DNA of 64,000 nucleotides from Ralstonia pickettii (lineage in GTDB: Bacteria > Pseudomonadota > Gammaproteobacteria > Burkholderiales > Burkholderiaceae). Shown piece by piece: positions 34,371 through 42,794 of this stretch. The first letter of the stretch is position 1; the number at the start of each line of letters is the position of its first letter. A model generated the notes under the pieces. That model did not search any database. It saw nothing but the letters and a program-made list of their open reading frames with translations, and had not been told where the DNA came from. The DNA is taken from positions 1 to 64,000 of the forward strand of contig NZ_MCGB01000072.1 of the NCBI RefSeq assembly GCF_001699815.1. The letters run 5' to 3'. The position numbers were made by a program, and so were the translations under genes.

Positions 34371-35216
34371 CTACGCGCCTAGCGCCTCAACCCGCAGCGA
34401 GAAATCCACTGCCCTGACGTGCTTTGTGAGTCCGCCAACGGAAATGCGGTCCACGCCCGTTTCCGCAATGGCACGCAGCGTTTCCTTCGTCACGCCGCCT
34501 GACACCTCCAGGCTGGCGCGCCCGTTGTTGATGCGCACCGCCTCCCGCATCTGTTCCAGCGAGAAATTATCGAGAAGGATTGCGCCGGCGTCTGCGGAGA
34601 GCGCTTGTGCCAGTTCATCCAGCGTCTCGACCTCGACCTGCACCGGCACGCCCGCACCAATTACCTGAGCAGCGCGCACCGTCGGCGCAATGCCACCACC
34701 CGCTGCGACGTGGTTCTCCTTGATCAGGATGCCGTCATACAGCCCCCGGCGATGGTTCTCGCCACCACCGATGCGCACCGCATACTTCTGCGCCAGACGC
34801 AGTCCGGGCAGGGTCTTTCGGGTATCGAGAATCCGCGCCCTGGTGCCCTTTACGATCTCCACCAGGGCGTGCGTCGCCGTGGCCACACCCGACAGCAGTT
34901 GAATGAAATTGAGCGCCGTGCGCTCCGCAGTCAGAATGCTGCGCGCCGGCCCGGCGATCTGGCACACCGCCTGCCCTTCGCGCATCCATTCGCCTTCGCC
35001 AACGAACCACCTGATCGTGATGCCCGGCTCGTACCGCCGCAGGGTTTCCTCAAACCATGGCCTGCCGCACAACAGCGCAGCTTCGCGCACCGTGAGAACC
35101 GCCTCGGCCGAGGCCGCAGGGTCAACGAGCTGGGAAGTCCAGTCGATATTGCCAACATCTTCCGCGAGCGCGTCGCAGACATTGCGCGTCATTGCCGCGC
35201 GGGTTGCTACATCCAT
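34371..35216 (-). CDS. Quinolinate phosphoribosyltransferase (NadC paralogue of phthalate clusters)
   Basis: A 281-residue decarboxylating phosphoribosyltransferase that makes nicotinate mononucleotide from quinolinate. The conserved core is present: ERTALNFIQLLSG, ILDTRKTLPGLR, RIGGGENHRRGLYDGILIKENH, VEVET and VSGG. A dedicated copy beside oph genes is known from Burkholderia cepacia DBO1, where it supports growth on phthalate; phthalate resembles quinolinate and is thought to disturb the normal NadC. The ATG at 35216 gives the normal length; a longer in-frame start at 35324 has no support. Confidence 0.88.
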   Translation of the reverse strand: MDVATRAAMTRNVCDALAEDVGNIDWTSQLVDPAASAEAVLTVREAALLCGRPWFEETLRRYEPGITIRWFVGEGEWMREGQAVCQIAGPARSILTAERTALNFIQLLSGVATATHALVEIVKGTRARILDTRKTLPGLRLAQKYAVRIGGGENHRRGLYDGILIKENHVAAGGGIAPTVRAAQVIGAGVPVQVEVETLDELAQALSADAGAILLDNFSLEQMREAVRINNGRASLEVSGGVTKETLRAIAETGVDRISVGGLTKHVRAVDFSLRVEALGA

Positions 35217-35339
35217 TTGAAAGATCCGATATTGAGCGGAGAAACTGCCTGAGATCGGCAGCTGCCGCACGGAGGCGCCGCCGCCAATCGACTGAATATG
35301 TGGAGAAGGAAAACCTGGCCGCACGGATCTGAGACGTTC

Positions 35340-35918
35340 TTACTCCTCGCCGCGCGAGGCGATCAGGCTACCCATTTCCCGCGTGGACGGAATCCGCAGC
35401 GCCGGATCATCCGTCTCGGCTTCGTCGCGCGCCATGTTTTCGATGATCGTCAGGAGCACCTTGCGCGCAATGTTGATCTCCGTTGCCTTCAGGCCCCTGA
35501 CGCTGATCTCGTTGACCTCTTCAGCCAGTGGAACGAGCTTGTTCTTCAGGCTACGGCCGCGAGCCGTGAGATACACGTGCGTGTTCTTGCGATTGCCCGG
35601 GGCATAGTGACGCTCGACGTATCCAAGCTTTTCCATCGCGGACACCGCGCTGAAAGTGGTTGGCGTGGTCGTGCCGGCCTCGTCGCTGAGTTCTTTCTGC
35701 GTCAGCCCGTCGGTGACCCACAGGATGCGCAAGAACGCCCAGTGGCCAAATGAGACCTCGTGCTGCGCCAGGCGCATCTGCAGCCCACGCACCATCGCGC
35801 GGGCTGCGTCCTTGACCAAGTGGGCAAGACGATCATCCGGGACGGCCTCGTGCCAATGCCGCAGGATGGGATCCTCTTTGGAAGCCTTTGCCTTGCCAGA
35901 AGAACGTGTTGCTACCAT
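35340..35918 (-). CDS. MarR-family transcriptional regulator of the oph cluster
   Basis: A 192-residue winged-helix regulator. The recognition helix region is TQKELSDEAGTTTPTTFSAVSAMEKLGYVER and the wing is APGNRKNTHVYLTARG. It starts at 35918 after GAGGAAAG. It is the only regulator inside the cluster, so it most likely binds the three AAYTAGA-NN-TCTARTW palindromes and is released by phthalate or an intermediate. That link is inference from co-location and promoter geometry. It lies upstream of the nadC-like gene in the same direction. Confidence 0.85.
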   Translation of the reverse strand: MVATRSSGKAKASKEDPILRHWHEAVPDDRLAHLVKDAARAMVRGLQMRLAQHEVSFGHWAFLRILWVTDGLTQKELSDEAGTTTPTTFSAVSAMEKLGYVERHYAPGNRKNTHVYLTARGRSLKNKLVPLAEEVNEISVRGLKATEINIARKVLLTIIENMARDEAETDDPALRIPSTREMGSLIASRGEE

Positions 35919-36013
35919 GCTTTCCTCGCCGTGACCGTAACCAAAATGGTTCACATCATAGCGTTCAACAGTGCGCGTGCCGCCTGGCGGCCGCGCACCG
36001 AGGCCCTGAAAAT

Positions 36014-37078
36014 TCAGAAGAGATGGCGAATACCGACCGTCACACCCGCCTGGTTCATGCCCGCCACAACGTCCACGCCGGTACCGCGAATGCCAACATT
36101 GGTCGTTGACCGGTTGGCAACGTACGCGCCCTCCGCATACACGTCTGTGCGCTTGGATAATGCGTAGTCGACCAGCAATGCCCCCATCGTCGGCCCGCCG
36201 TTAGATTCGCGGAAGTGCGTGTGGTAGACGCTGGCCGAAATCGACAGCGGCGCGTTCACCTGCCAGGTCATGCCACCCCAGTACAGCCAGGAACTCGGCG
36301 GCGCATCCGTGTTGCGCGTATTCAACCAGCGCAGACCTGCCAGTGCCTTGACCGGTCCGATCTGGTACGACAGGCCCAGCAGCGTGCGCTGCTGGGTATT
36401 GCTTTGCGTGGCGATCGACGTGCCCTGCAATTGATCATAGGTCACGCCGACGCTAAACGGACCCTGGTCGTACAGGATCGCAGCGCTCATTTCGCGCCCC
36501 ACCTTCGAAGCACCCGGCACCTCGCCGCCATTCTGAATGGCCGCGTCGAAGCCCGCACTGTACAACGCTGCAAACGTCACACCGCCCAGATTCAAGCCAT
36601 AGCGCACCGAATTGTCCGCGCGATTCACGAACTGGCTGTCCATGCTCTGTGCGGAGTAGCTTGGGTTGAACGTCAGCGGGTCATACTTGAACATCAACTC
36701 ATAGAGCAGGTTCTGGTGACGCCCCAGCGTCAGCGTGCCGCTTGGCGTGGCGAGACCAACGAAGGCCTTGCGGCCGAAGAGCCGCCCGCTCTGTCCGAGC
36801 GTGCCTGTATCCGAGTTGAATCCGCCCTCCAGCGTCATCATTGCCTTGTAGCCGCCGCCAAGATCCTCCGATCCCTTCAGCCCCCAGCGCGATCCGGCGA
36901 GATTGCCAGACTGCTCGCGTACCACCGAGCCCTTGCTGGCACCTTGCGCCACCCGGTTGACGTACTCCACACCCGTATCAACGATGCCGTAAAGGGTGAC
37001 CGAACTTTGTGCATGGGCTGCCGTACCGGCGAGCGCCAGAAGCGCGCCACCGGCACGCGCGATGATTTGTCTCGTCAT
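36014..37078 (-). CDS. Outer membrane porin (general porin, Burkholderiales type)
   Basis: A 354-residue beta-barrel porin with a signal peptide ending AHAQSSVTLYGIVD, the usual start of mature betaproteobacterial porins. It also has the loop motif SRWGLKGSEDLGGG and the C-terminal phenylalanine (RHLF) needed for barrel insertion. In phthalate clusters a porin (OphP in some strains) lets the dicarboxylate cross the outer membrane. It lies 105 bases behind ophC, separated by two hairpins. Confidence 0.88.
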   Translation of the reverse strand: MTRQIIARAGGALLALAGTAAHAQSSVTLYGIVDTGVEYVNRVAQGASKGSVVREQSGNLAGSRWGLKGSEDLGGGYKAMMTLEGGFNSDTGTLGQSGRLFGRKAFVGLATPSGTLTLGRHQNLLYELMFKYDPLTFNPSYSAQSMDSQFVNRADNSVRYGLNLGGVTFAALYSAGFDAAIQNGGEVPGASKVGREMSAAILYDQGPFSVGVTYDQLQGTSIATQSNTQQRTLLGLSYQIGPVKALAGLRWLNTRNTDAPPSSWLYWGGMTWQVNAPLSISASVYHTHFRESNGGPTMGALLVDYALSKRTDVYAEGAYVANRSTTNVGIRGTGVDVVAGMNQAGVTVGIRHLF

Positions 37079-37130
37079 TATTTTGATTTCGTAGTTCTAA
37101 GAGGGGCTGTCCCGCTTCCTGGTGTTCCCC

Positions 37131-37174
37131 GCGCATCTGGCGGGAGGCAGATGCGCGACGGGCATCAATGCCCG
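37131..37174. other. Two tandem hairpins between ophC and the porin gene
   Basis: GCGCATCTG (37131-37139) pairs perfectly with CAGATGCGC (37148-37156), and CGGGCAT-CA-ATGCCCG (37159-37174) forms a second stem right after it. Neither has a U-tract. They could act as mRNA-stabilising or processing structures that give ophC and the porin different transcript levels. Confidence 0.5.
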
Positions 37175-37183
37175 CTGCGGGAA

Positions 37184-38176
37184 TCAGATCTTGAAGCTTT
37201 CCAGGCTGGCTGGATGAAACAACTCAGCCGGCTGAAGACGCCGGCTCGACAGCCCTTCAGCGTGATGCTGCGCCAGGAAACGGTCGATCACGTGCTCGTT
37301 GTTAGCGAATCCATATGACCAGAAATCGTGGCCCATCAGGCGGCGCGCATTGCGCAGCTGGTCTTCGATGAACGGAAGCGTGACCTTGGTGGCCGACGTA
37401 TCGCTCAAACGCGCGAGCGCCACTTCCTTCGAATGCTCGAACGCCTTCGCCATGGCGCCGGGCAGCCACGGATGCTGCTCGGCCAGCGTCTTCCGGATGC
37501 CGAGCGTGTGCATGATCGGGAACAGCTTGCGGCGCTCGTACCATTCCGCCGCGCTCTTTTGCGGGTCGTCGAAGAGGTACTTGACCTGCGGATGCCCACG
37601 GTCGAAACACGACGGTGCACGCGGCCCGATCACACCGTCGATCTCCCCCTCGGCCAGCAGGTTCGAGATCGTCTTCCCTTCCGGTGCGTTTTCAAGTATG
37701 ACGCCCTCCGGCAGCTTCAGCGAGATCTTCTCCACGCGCGTCGGATCTTCGTAACCGCCGCGCACCCAGCGAATGTCCGACGCTTTCACGCCATACTCCT
37801 CTTCGAGGAACATGCGGACCCACACGTTGGCCGTGAGCTGGTATTCCGGCACGCCGATGCGCTTGCCTTTCAGGTCTTCCGGCCGGTTGATGCCACGATC
37901 GGCACGCACGTAAATCGAGCTGTGGCGGAACGCGCGCGACGGGAACACCGGCACGGCGATGTACGGCGAGGTACCTGCGGCCGTCTTGACCGAATAGCTA
38001 CTGAGCGAGAGCTCGCAAATGTCGTAGTCTGCGTGGCGGAAAGCACGGAAGAAAATTTCTTCCGGGTCCTGCAGCATGAACACGGGATCCACGCCGTCAA
38101 TCTGGACGCCGCCGTCGATCAGCGGACGCATCCGGTCATAGTTGCCCACGGCGATGGAGAGTTTAAGCTTGCTCAT
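37184..38176 (-). CDS. ophC: 4,5-dihydroxyphthalate decarboxylase
   Basis: A 330-residue protein of the periplasmic-binding-like fold used by Pht5/OphC. The enzyme removes one carboxyl from 4,5-dihydroxyphthalate to give protocatechuate. Typical segments are MSKLKLSIAVGNYDRMRPL, then FRAFRHADYDICELS, KGKRIGVPEYQLTANVW and SPYIAVPVFPSRAFRHS. No signal peptide is present, which agrees with an enzyme rather than a binding protein. The start at 38176 follows AAAGGAA. It lies behind ophD with 45 bases between them. Protocatechuate ring-cleavage genes are not in the island and must be on the host chromosome. Confidence 0.87.
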   Translation of the reverse strand: MSKLKLSIAVGNYDRMRPLIDGGVQIDGVDPVFMLQDPEEIFFRAFRHADYDICELSLSSYSVKTAAGTSPYIAVPVFPSRAFRHSSIYVRADRGINRPEDLKGKRIGVPEYQLTANVWVRMFLEEEYGVKASDIRWVRGGYEDPTRVEKISLKLPEGVILENAPEGKTISNLLAEGEIDGVIGPRAPSCFDRGHPQVKYLFDDPQKSAAEWYERRKLFPIMHTLGIRKTLAEQHPWLPGAMAKAFEHSKEVALARLSDTSATKVTLPFIEDQLRNARRLMGHDFWSYGFANNEHVIDRFLAQHHAEGLSSRRLQPAELFHPASLESFKI

Positions 38177-38221
38177 TGATGTTCCTTTCAAACAATCGAA
38201 ATCAATCCGTTGCGTGCGTTC

Positions 38222-39568
38222 TCACACACCGGATTTCGGCGCCTGTTGCTGACGTGGCACGCCGAAGAGGACCGCAATACCGCCAGCGAAGACGAGCACG
38301 GCAACCAGCAGGATGCCGGCCGAGAAACTGCCCGTCACGGTCTTTACCCAGCCGAGCACGATCGGGGCGAAGAAGGCACCGACCTGGCCGAGACTGCTGA
38401 TGACGCCGATCCCGCCCGCGGCCGCCTCGCCCTTGAGGTAGTTCGGCGGAATGGTCCAGATGATGGCCGCGGCGGCGAAGTAGCTCACCGAAACGAGGCT
38501 CAGGCACACGATCGCAGCGGCCGGGTTGTGGGTCAGCATCGTCAACAGCGTTGCGCCCGCGGCACCCGCCGTCGTGGACAGAAAGAAGTGCCAGCGACGC
38601 TCAAGCCGCATATCGGAGCTGCGTGCAATCAGCAGCATGGCAACGGCGCCGACGATGTAAGGCAACGCCGACAGGAAGCCGATCTCCAGCATGTTGGAGA
38701 TGCCCGTCTGCTTGATGATGGTTGGCGTCCAATAGTTCAGGATCGTGCCGCAGATGGGTACCGTGGCCCAGCCTGCTGCGATCACATAGACGCGTGGGTC
38801 GCGCAGCGCAACCATCAGGCGGCTCGGCGCGCTGTCTGGTTTCTGGCGGTGTTCTTCCTCCAGGGCGGCCACGATAATGCGCTTCTGTGCGGCAGTCAGC
38901 CACTTCGCATCCTGCGGTTTATCGACCAAATAGAACCAGGCAAAAACACCTGCAAGCACAGCCGGCAGGCCCTCAATGAACAACAGCCACTGCCAGTTGC
39001 GGAAGCCCCAGACATCCGTGAAATTCTGGAGAATCAGGCCAGAAAGCGGGCCGCCGATGATGCCGGCGACGGCAATCGCCAGCAGGAATCGCGACGTGAT
39101 ACGAGCGCGACGCTGCGCGGGATACCAGAACGAGAGATAGAGAATGATCCCCGGCCAGAAGCCCGCCTCCGCCGCGCCAAGCAGCGTCCGGGCGAGATAG
39201 AACTGCCAGGGGGCATTCATGAAGGCCATTGCTGTGGAAATGGTGCCCCACAACAGCATGATCCGCGTTACGGTCTTGCGTGCGCCGATGCGCCTGAGTA
39301 GCAACGTGCTCGGCACTTCGAGCAGGATGTAGCCGATGAAGAACAGGCTCACGCCGAGCCCGTATGCGGCATCGCTGAGTCCCAGGTCCTGCTTCAACTG
39401 CAGTTGCGCGAAGCTGATATTGACGCGATCGAGATAGTTCAGCACCCAGCAGAGGAACAGGAAACTCATCAGCCTGAGTGTGATCTTTCGATAGGTCGCC
39501 TCTACGGCTACGGAATCGTCGCTCAGATGCGGGGGCGCATCCGCGTAGCTCAACGTGGAGTCATTCAT
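38222..39568 (-). CDS. ophD: MFS transporter for phthalate (OphD/Pht1-like)
   Basis: A 448-residue major-facilitator permease of the anion:cation symporter family with about 12 membrane helices. Characteristic pieces are [18 protein letters not shown] in the first helix, the [20 protein letters not shown] loop, and [17 protein letters not shown] in the central loop. It would bring phthalate across the inner membrane. It is the first gene of the minus-strand unit ophD-ophC-porin, and its upstream region contains the oph operator at 39654-39669. Confidence 0.85.
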   Translation of the reverse strand: MNDSTLSYADAPPHLSDDSVAVEATYRKITLRLMSFLFLCWVLNYLDRVNISFAQLQLKQDLGLSDAAYGLGVSLFFIGYILLEVPSTLLLRRIGARKTVTRIMLLWGTISTAMAFMNAPWQFYLARTLLGAAEAGFWPGIILYLSFWYPAQRRARITSRFLLAIAVAGIIGGPLSGLILQNFTDVWGFRNWQWLLFIEGLPAVLAGVFAWFYLVDKPQDAKWLTAAQKRIIVAALEEEHRQKPDSAPSRLMVALRDPRVYVIAAGWATVPICGTILNYWTPTIIKQTGISNMLEIGFLSALPYIVGAVAMLLIARSSDMRLERRWHFFLSTTAGAAGATLLTMLTHNPAAAIVCLSLVSVSYFAAAAIIWTIPPNYLKGEAAAGGIGVISSLGQVGAFFAPIVLGWVKTVTGSFSAGILLVAVLVFAGGIAVLFGVPRQQQAPKSGV

Positions 39569-39653
39569 TTCGTTGTCTCTTGGGGGCGTTTTGTCGACTC
39601 GATCAGTCAGACCCCCGCGCTGGACGGTGTCTGCTTCTCGTTGCCGACTATTT

Positions 39654-39669
39654 AATTAGACGTCTAGTT
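39654..39669. promoter_or_regulatory. oph operator 2 (AATTAGACGTCTAGTT), upstream of ophD
   Basis: A near-perfect palindrome with core TAGACGTCTA lies 86 bases before the ophD start. It matches the operators at 31692 and 39755. A clear -35/-10 pair around it on the minus strand was not found, although TTAAAT follows it directly. The rest of the 265-base ophD-ophA1 gap holds only the ophA1 promoter at 39749-39777. Confidence 0.65.
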
Positions 39670-39748
39670 ATGAGACTACGAGGCCTTGGTGCCTCTGACA
39701 AGTGAGGGTTTATACCGAACCCGGAAATTCAACCGGCGATTACGTCGC

Positions 39749-39777
39749 TTGCCAAATTAGATCTCTAGTAATATGAT
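39749..39777 (+). promoter_or_regulatory. ophA1 promoter with operator 3 filling the spacer
   Basis: TTGCCA (39749-39754) and TATGAT (39772-39777) are 17 bases apart, and the operator AATTAGATCTCTAGTA (39755-39770) fills the spacer exactly. The geometry is the same as at ophA2 and indicates repression by steric block. The transcript leader to the ophA1 ATG would be about 50 bases. Confidence 0.75.
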
Positions 39778-39833
39778 ACGAACCACCCGCTGAAATGAAA
39801 ACGAAACAAGTAGACAAGTAGACGGAGACAGGC

Positions 39834-40796
39834 ATGACTACCCAGGACACCGGTTTTCTGCGGCTGACGATCGCGGAGAAGGAAAAGATTGCGCGCGACA
39901 TCTGGCGCTTTGAACTGACCGATCCGCAGGGCGCGCCTCTTCCGCCATTCGAAGCCGGATCGAATCTGACCGTCGTGGTGCCCAATGGCATGCGCCGCAG
40001 CTATTCCCTCTGCAACGATTCGCAGGAAAGTCATCGCTACGTCATCGCGGTCAAGCGCGACAGCAATGGTCGCGGCGGCTCCATGAGCCTGATCGACGGC
40101 ACGTCCACCGGTGATCTGATTGACGTATCCCTGCCGCGAAACGAATTTCCGCTCGACGAGCGCGCGAAATCGTTCATTCTTGTCGCGGGTGGCATTGGCA
40201 TCACGCCGATGCTCTCGATGGCGCGCCAACTGAAGGCGGAAGGATTGCGGGATTTCAAGCTGTACTACCTGGCTCGCGACCCGGAAGGTACAGCGTTCCT
40301 GGACGAACTCAGCAGCGACCAATGGCGCTCGAGGGTGAAAATTCACCACGATCTCGGCGACCCCACCAAATCATTCGACTTCTGGACCCTGTTCGAGCGC
40401 CCCAAGGCCGCACACATCTACTGCTGCGGGCCGCAGATGCTAATGGACACGGTGCGCGACATGACGGGGCACTGGCCGCCTGGCACGGTTCACTTTGAGA
40501 GCTTTGGCGCCAATAACGCGAACGCGCAAGTGAACACGCCGTTCATCGTTCGGCTCAAGCGCACCGGTACGCCGCTGGACATCCCGGCTGATCGATCGAT
40601 CCTTGATGTGCTGCGCGCAGAAAATGTGCACGTTGCAAGCTCATGCGAAAGCGGCACCTGCGGATCCTGCCGGACCGCGCTGTGCTCGGGCGAGGCGGAT
40701 CATCGAGACATGGTGCTGCGGGACGACGAGAAAGCCACGCAGATCATGGTCTGCGTATCGCGTGCAAAATCGGGCGAACTGGTTCTGGACCTCTGA
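39834..40796 (+). CDS. ophA1: Phthalate dioxygenase reductase
   Basis: A 320-residue iron-sulfur flavoprotein that passes electrons from NADH to the oxygenase OphA2. The domain order is flavin (RRSYSLCN near residues 51-58), NAD (VAGGIGITPMLSMARQL, later YCCGPQMLMD) and a C-terminal plant-type 2Fe-2S cluster with Cys271, Cys276 and Cys279 (CESGTCGSC) plus a Cys near 309. This order is typical of phthalate dioxygenase reductase. GGAGA precedes the ATG. It is divergent from ophD, as in Burkholderia oph clusters, and is followed by a hemerythrin gene. Confidence 0.88.
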   Translation: MTTQDTGFLRLTIAEKEKIARDIWRFELTDPQGAPLPPFEAGSNLTVVVPNGMRRSYSLCNDSQESHRYVIAVKRDSNGRGGSMSLIDGTSTGDLIDVSLPRNEFPLDERAKSFILVAGGIGITPMLSMARQLKAEGLRDFKLYYLARDPEGTAFLDELSSDQWRSRVKIHHDLGDPTKSFDFWTLFERPKAAHIYCCGPQMLMDTVRDMTGHWPPGTVHFESFGANNANAQVNTPFIVRLKRTGTPLDIPADRSILDVLRAENVHVASSCESGTCGSCRTALCSGEADHRDMVLRDDEKATQIMVCVSRAKSGELVLDL

Positions 40797-40839
40797 TACA
40801 TCCCGCCGCAACGCACGAACCCAACACGAGGACTTGACC

Positions 40840-41337
40840 ATGAGCGACCAGACTCCCTCCCGCGCCCCAACCACACGGGATACCAGTGCGCCGACGCCGG
40901 CCAGCGACAACAGTCTCGCCTGGTCCGATATGCGTCTCCTCGGGTTCACGCCCATGGACGACGTGCACGAGGAGTTTCACACGCTTGCACTGAAACTGGT
41001 GACCTGCTCGGATGCGAGCGCCGCCGATGCAATCGAACGATTCGAGCAGCACGCGATCAGCCATTTTGAGCAGGAAGATGAATGGATGCGCTCCACCAAC
41101 TTCCCTCCGCGGGACTGCCACCTCGCCGAGCATGCGGCTGTGCTCAAATCGGTCGGTGACGTCAAGCAAGCCGTGGCGCTAGGAGAGGCCGGCGCCGACG
41201 TGGTTCGAAGCTTGGGGATGGCTCTCTTTGACTGGTTCCCGATTCATGCCGACTACCTGGATTCCGCGCTGGCAGCCTGGATGACAAAACAGACCATGGG
41301 CGGAAAGCCCATCGTGTTGCGCCGCACGCTCGCCTGA
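40840..41337 (+). CDS. Bacteriohemerythrin
   Basis: A 165-residue protein with the four-helix di-iron oxygen-binding fold. Ligand residues are visible in order: VHEEFHTLAL, HAISHFEQEDEWM, CHLAEHAAVL and HADYLDSAL, giving the H...H...HxxxE...H...H...D set. The first 30 residues are Ser/Thr/Pro-rich and likely disordered. It begins 43 bases after ophA1 in the same direction, so it is probably induced with the dioxygenase. Supplying or buffering O2 for ring hydroxylation is a reasonable but unproven role. Confidence 0.85.
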   Translation: MSDQTPSRAPTTRDTSAPTPASDNSLAWSDMRLLGFTPMDDVHEEFHTLALKLVTCSDASAADAIERFEQHAISHFEQEDEWMRSTNFPPRDCHLAEHAAVLKSVGDVKQAVALGEAGADVVRSLGMALFDWFPIHADYLDSALAAWMTKQTMGGKPIVLRRTLA

Positions 41338-41744
41338 ATTGGCTCACGGGCTCACCCCCACTTCGAGGGCAGCGCACTGCGCGGACGTGGAGCTGTTTAG
41401 TCCTTCGTCGGCCGGCGATACATTTAAGTGGTGCCAGCGGCCGAACGTAATGCTACTTCGGCCGTTCGGCAAATGCGTATGGTTGGCTGCTTCTGGCCGT
41501 TCGGCGACCCTCATTCGCCCATGTCGCACGATACATTGCACCGCACAAGGCGAAATCAACCACGAAATGCGGATACCCTTCAAAAGTAGGTACGTTGCGG
41601 CCTGACCAGCACTAGTGATCAGGTCCAACAAATCCACCTTCACGGCTTCCTGACGCACGTTGCAAAAGGGCTAGGTCGAGGTCACCGACATCTTCATTGG
41701 CTTTCCGAATGTGGGTTGTTCAGCTGGACAGCAGCGGCTTGTGC
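41338..41744. other. Intergenic stretch between the oph and defence cargo
   Basis: About 400 bases without a convincing gene. GGCCGTTCGGC-like motifs recur (near 41429, 41459 and 41497). A minus-strand frame at 41344-41658 has no recognisable domain and no ribosome site. This is probably a junction between two cargo segments. Confidence 0.4.
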
Positions 41745-42257
41745 TTACCTCGTCGGCTTGTCGGCCTGAAACTCGATGATGACGCCAAGCGCTGCGAGTT
41801 GCGGCGGCACTTCCGGGTGTTCACGACAAACGCGCGTGAAAGAATCCGCGATCTCTCCGATGGTGACAGTCCTGATCTTCGGCCCGTACACCTCAACAGC
41901 ATTCATAAAGCCCGTGGCGTATCCCATTTCAACCAAGCGGCCTTGGTCGGTGTTCGACTGTGCGACCCACTCCCGGCAGCTATCCAAAACCGTAGCGTGC
42001 GTGGGCGCGGCCCCGGCTGAGAGGCCGTGTGCGAGAACCAGCGTCGAGTCTTCCTTCTCCTGCGAACCGGGCATGACAATTAGGTCTTCCAGTTTCGGAT
42101 CGCCTGGCTTCGCTGTCGGGACGCTCGGGAGTTGGCCAGTTGCCCGTCCATAGGTGATAAGCCTGGCGGGGTCGAAGTCAGCGGGGAGTCCGTTGTCTGC
42201 TGCCTGCGCAACAGTGGCAACGAGAACGGTTGCCGCGAACAGAACTGTGCGTTTCAT
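41745..42257 (-). CDS. Small periplasmic protein, possibly Rap1a/Tai immunity-like
   Basis: A 170-residue protein with a clear signal peptide (MKRTVLFAATVLVATVAQA). The C-terminal half, with CREWVAQ, GYATGFMNAVE and then RVCREHPEVPPQLAALGVI, resembles by eye the Rap1a/Tai type VI immunity domain, which has a Gly-Tyr-x-x-Gly helix and a C-terminal HPE. Two cysteines could form a disulfide. It is the third gene of a minus-strand operon behind the SieB-like gene. The function is not certain; periplasmic immunity or phage-exclusion help are both possible. Confidence 0.55.
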   Translation of the reverse strand: MKRTVLFAATVLVATVAQAADNGLPADFDPARLITYGRATGQLPSVPTAKPGDPKLEDLIVMPGSQEKEDSTLVLAHGLSAGAAPTHATVLDSCREWVAQSNTDQGRLVEMGYATGFMNAVEVYGPKIRTVTIGEIADSFTRVCREHPEVPPQLAALGVIIEFQADKPTR

Positions 42258-42267
42258 CGAATTTTTC

Positions 42268-42774
42268 CTACAGCAGAAGCTCAGGCTCCGCCGAGAGAAT
42301 TTCACGAGCCCATGGTTGCATGTTGAACGGAAACCCAAGTCCATATGAAACGGATGATGCTCTATACAGTACCCTCTTTCCCTCCAACCCTCGCACGGCG
42401 CCGTCGTTTAGGCTGTAAGTGACCGACGCGGCCTGGTCGCGGATGTAGGGAATCAGAACTGCCTTCTCGTCCGGTGTAAGCGTTGTCAGCCACTTTCGTC
42501 TGACCTTACGCATCCGCGCATCGTCTAGCAACGAGCCGATTACATTGAAAACCCATGCGAGCCCGTGCGCGAGCAGATAGGCACAGGAAGCCAGTAACGC
42601 GAATCCAATCCACATTCGATACTTCGCGAGAAAGTCCGCGAGACCTGTTGCAGCAATAGCGTGTGCCGGAGCGTATAAAAGTGCCCCGCTAGCGAGTGCG
42701 ATGGCAAGTAGTGGCTTTACGGCAATCTGCCCAACTGCCTTAATGCCCTCAGCAATGTCCCCAATCATGCCCAT
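42268..42774 (-). CDS. Superinfection exclusion protein B (SieB)-like membrane protein
   Basis: A 168-residue protein with two membrane segments, at about residues 19-42 and 52-76. A cytoplasmic domain follows, with LTPDEKAVLIPYIRD, LNDGAVRGLEGKRVLYRAS and GFPFNMQPWAREIL. This domain pattern is that of SieB, which in lambdoid prophages aborts infection by some other phages. The ribosome site AGGAAAA precedes the ATG. It is in an operon with a 49-residue protein upstream and a periplasmic protein downstream, next to a Gabija-like pair. Confidence 0.75.
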   Translation of the reverse strand: MGMIGDIAEGIKAVGQIAVKPLLAIALASGALLYAPAHAIAATGLADFLAKYRMWIGFALLASCAYLLAHGLAWVFNVIGSLLDDARMRKVRRKWLTTLTPDEKAVLIPYIRDQAASVTYSLNDGAVRGLEGKRVLYRASSVSYGLGFPFNMQPWAREILSAEPELLL

Positions 42775-42794
42775 GTCAGCGTTTTCCTGGTCAA

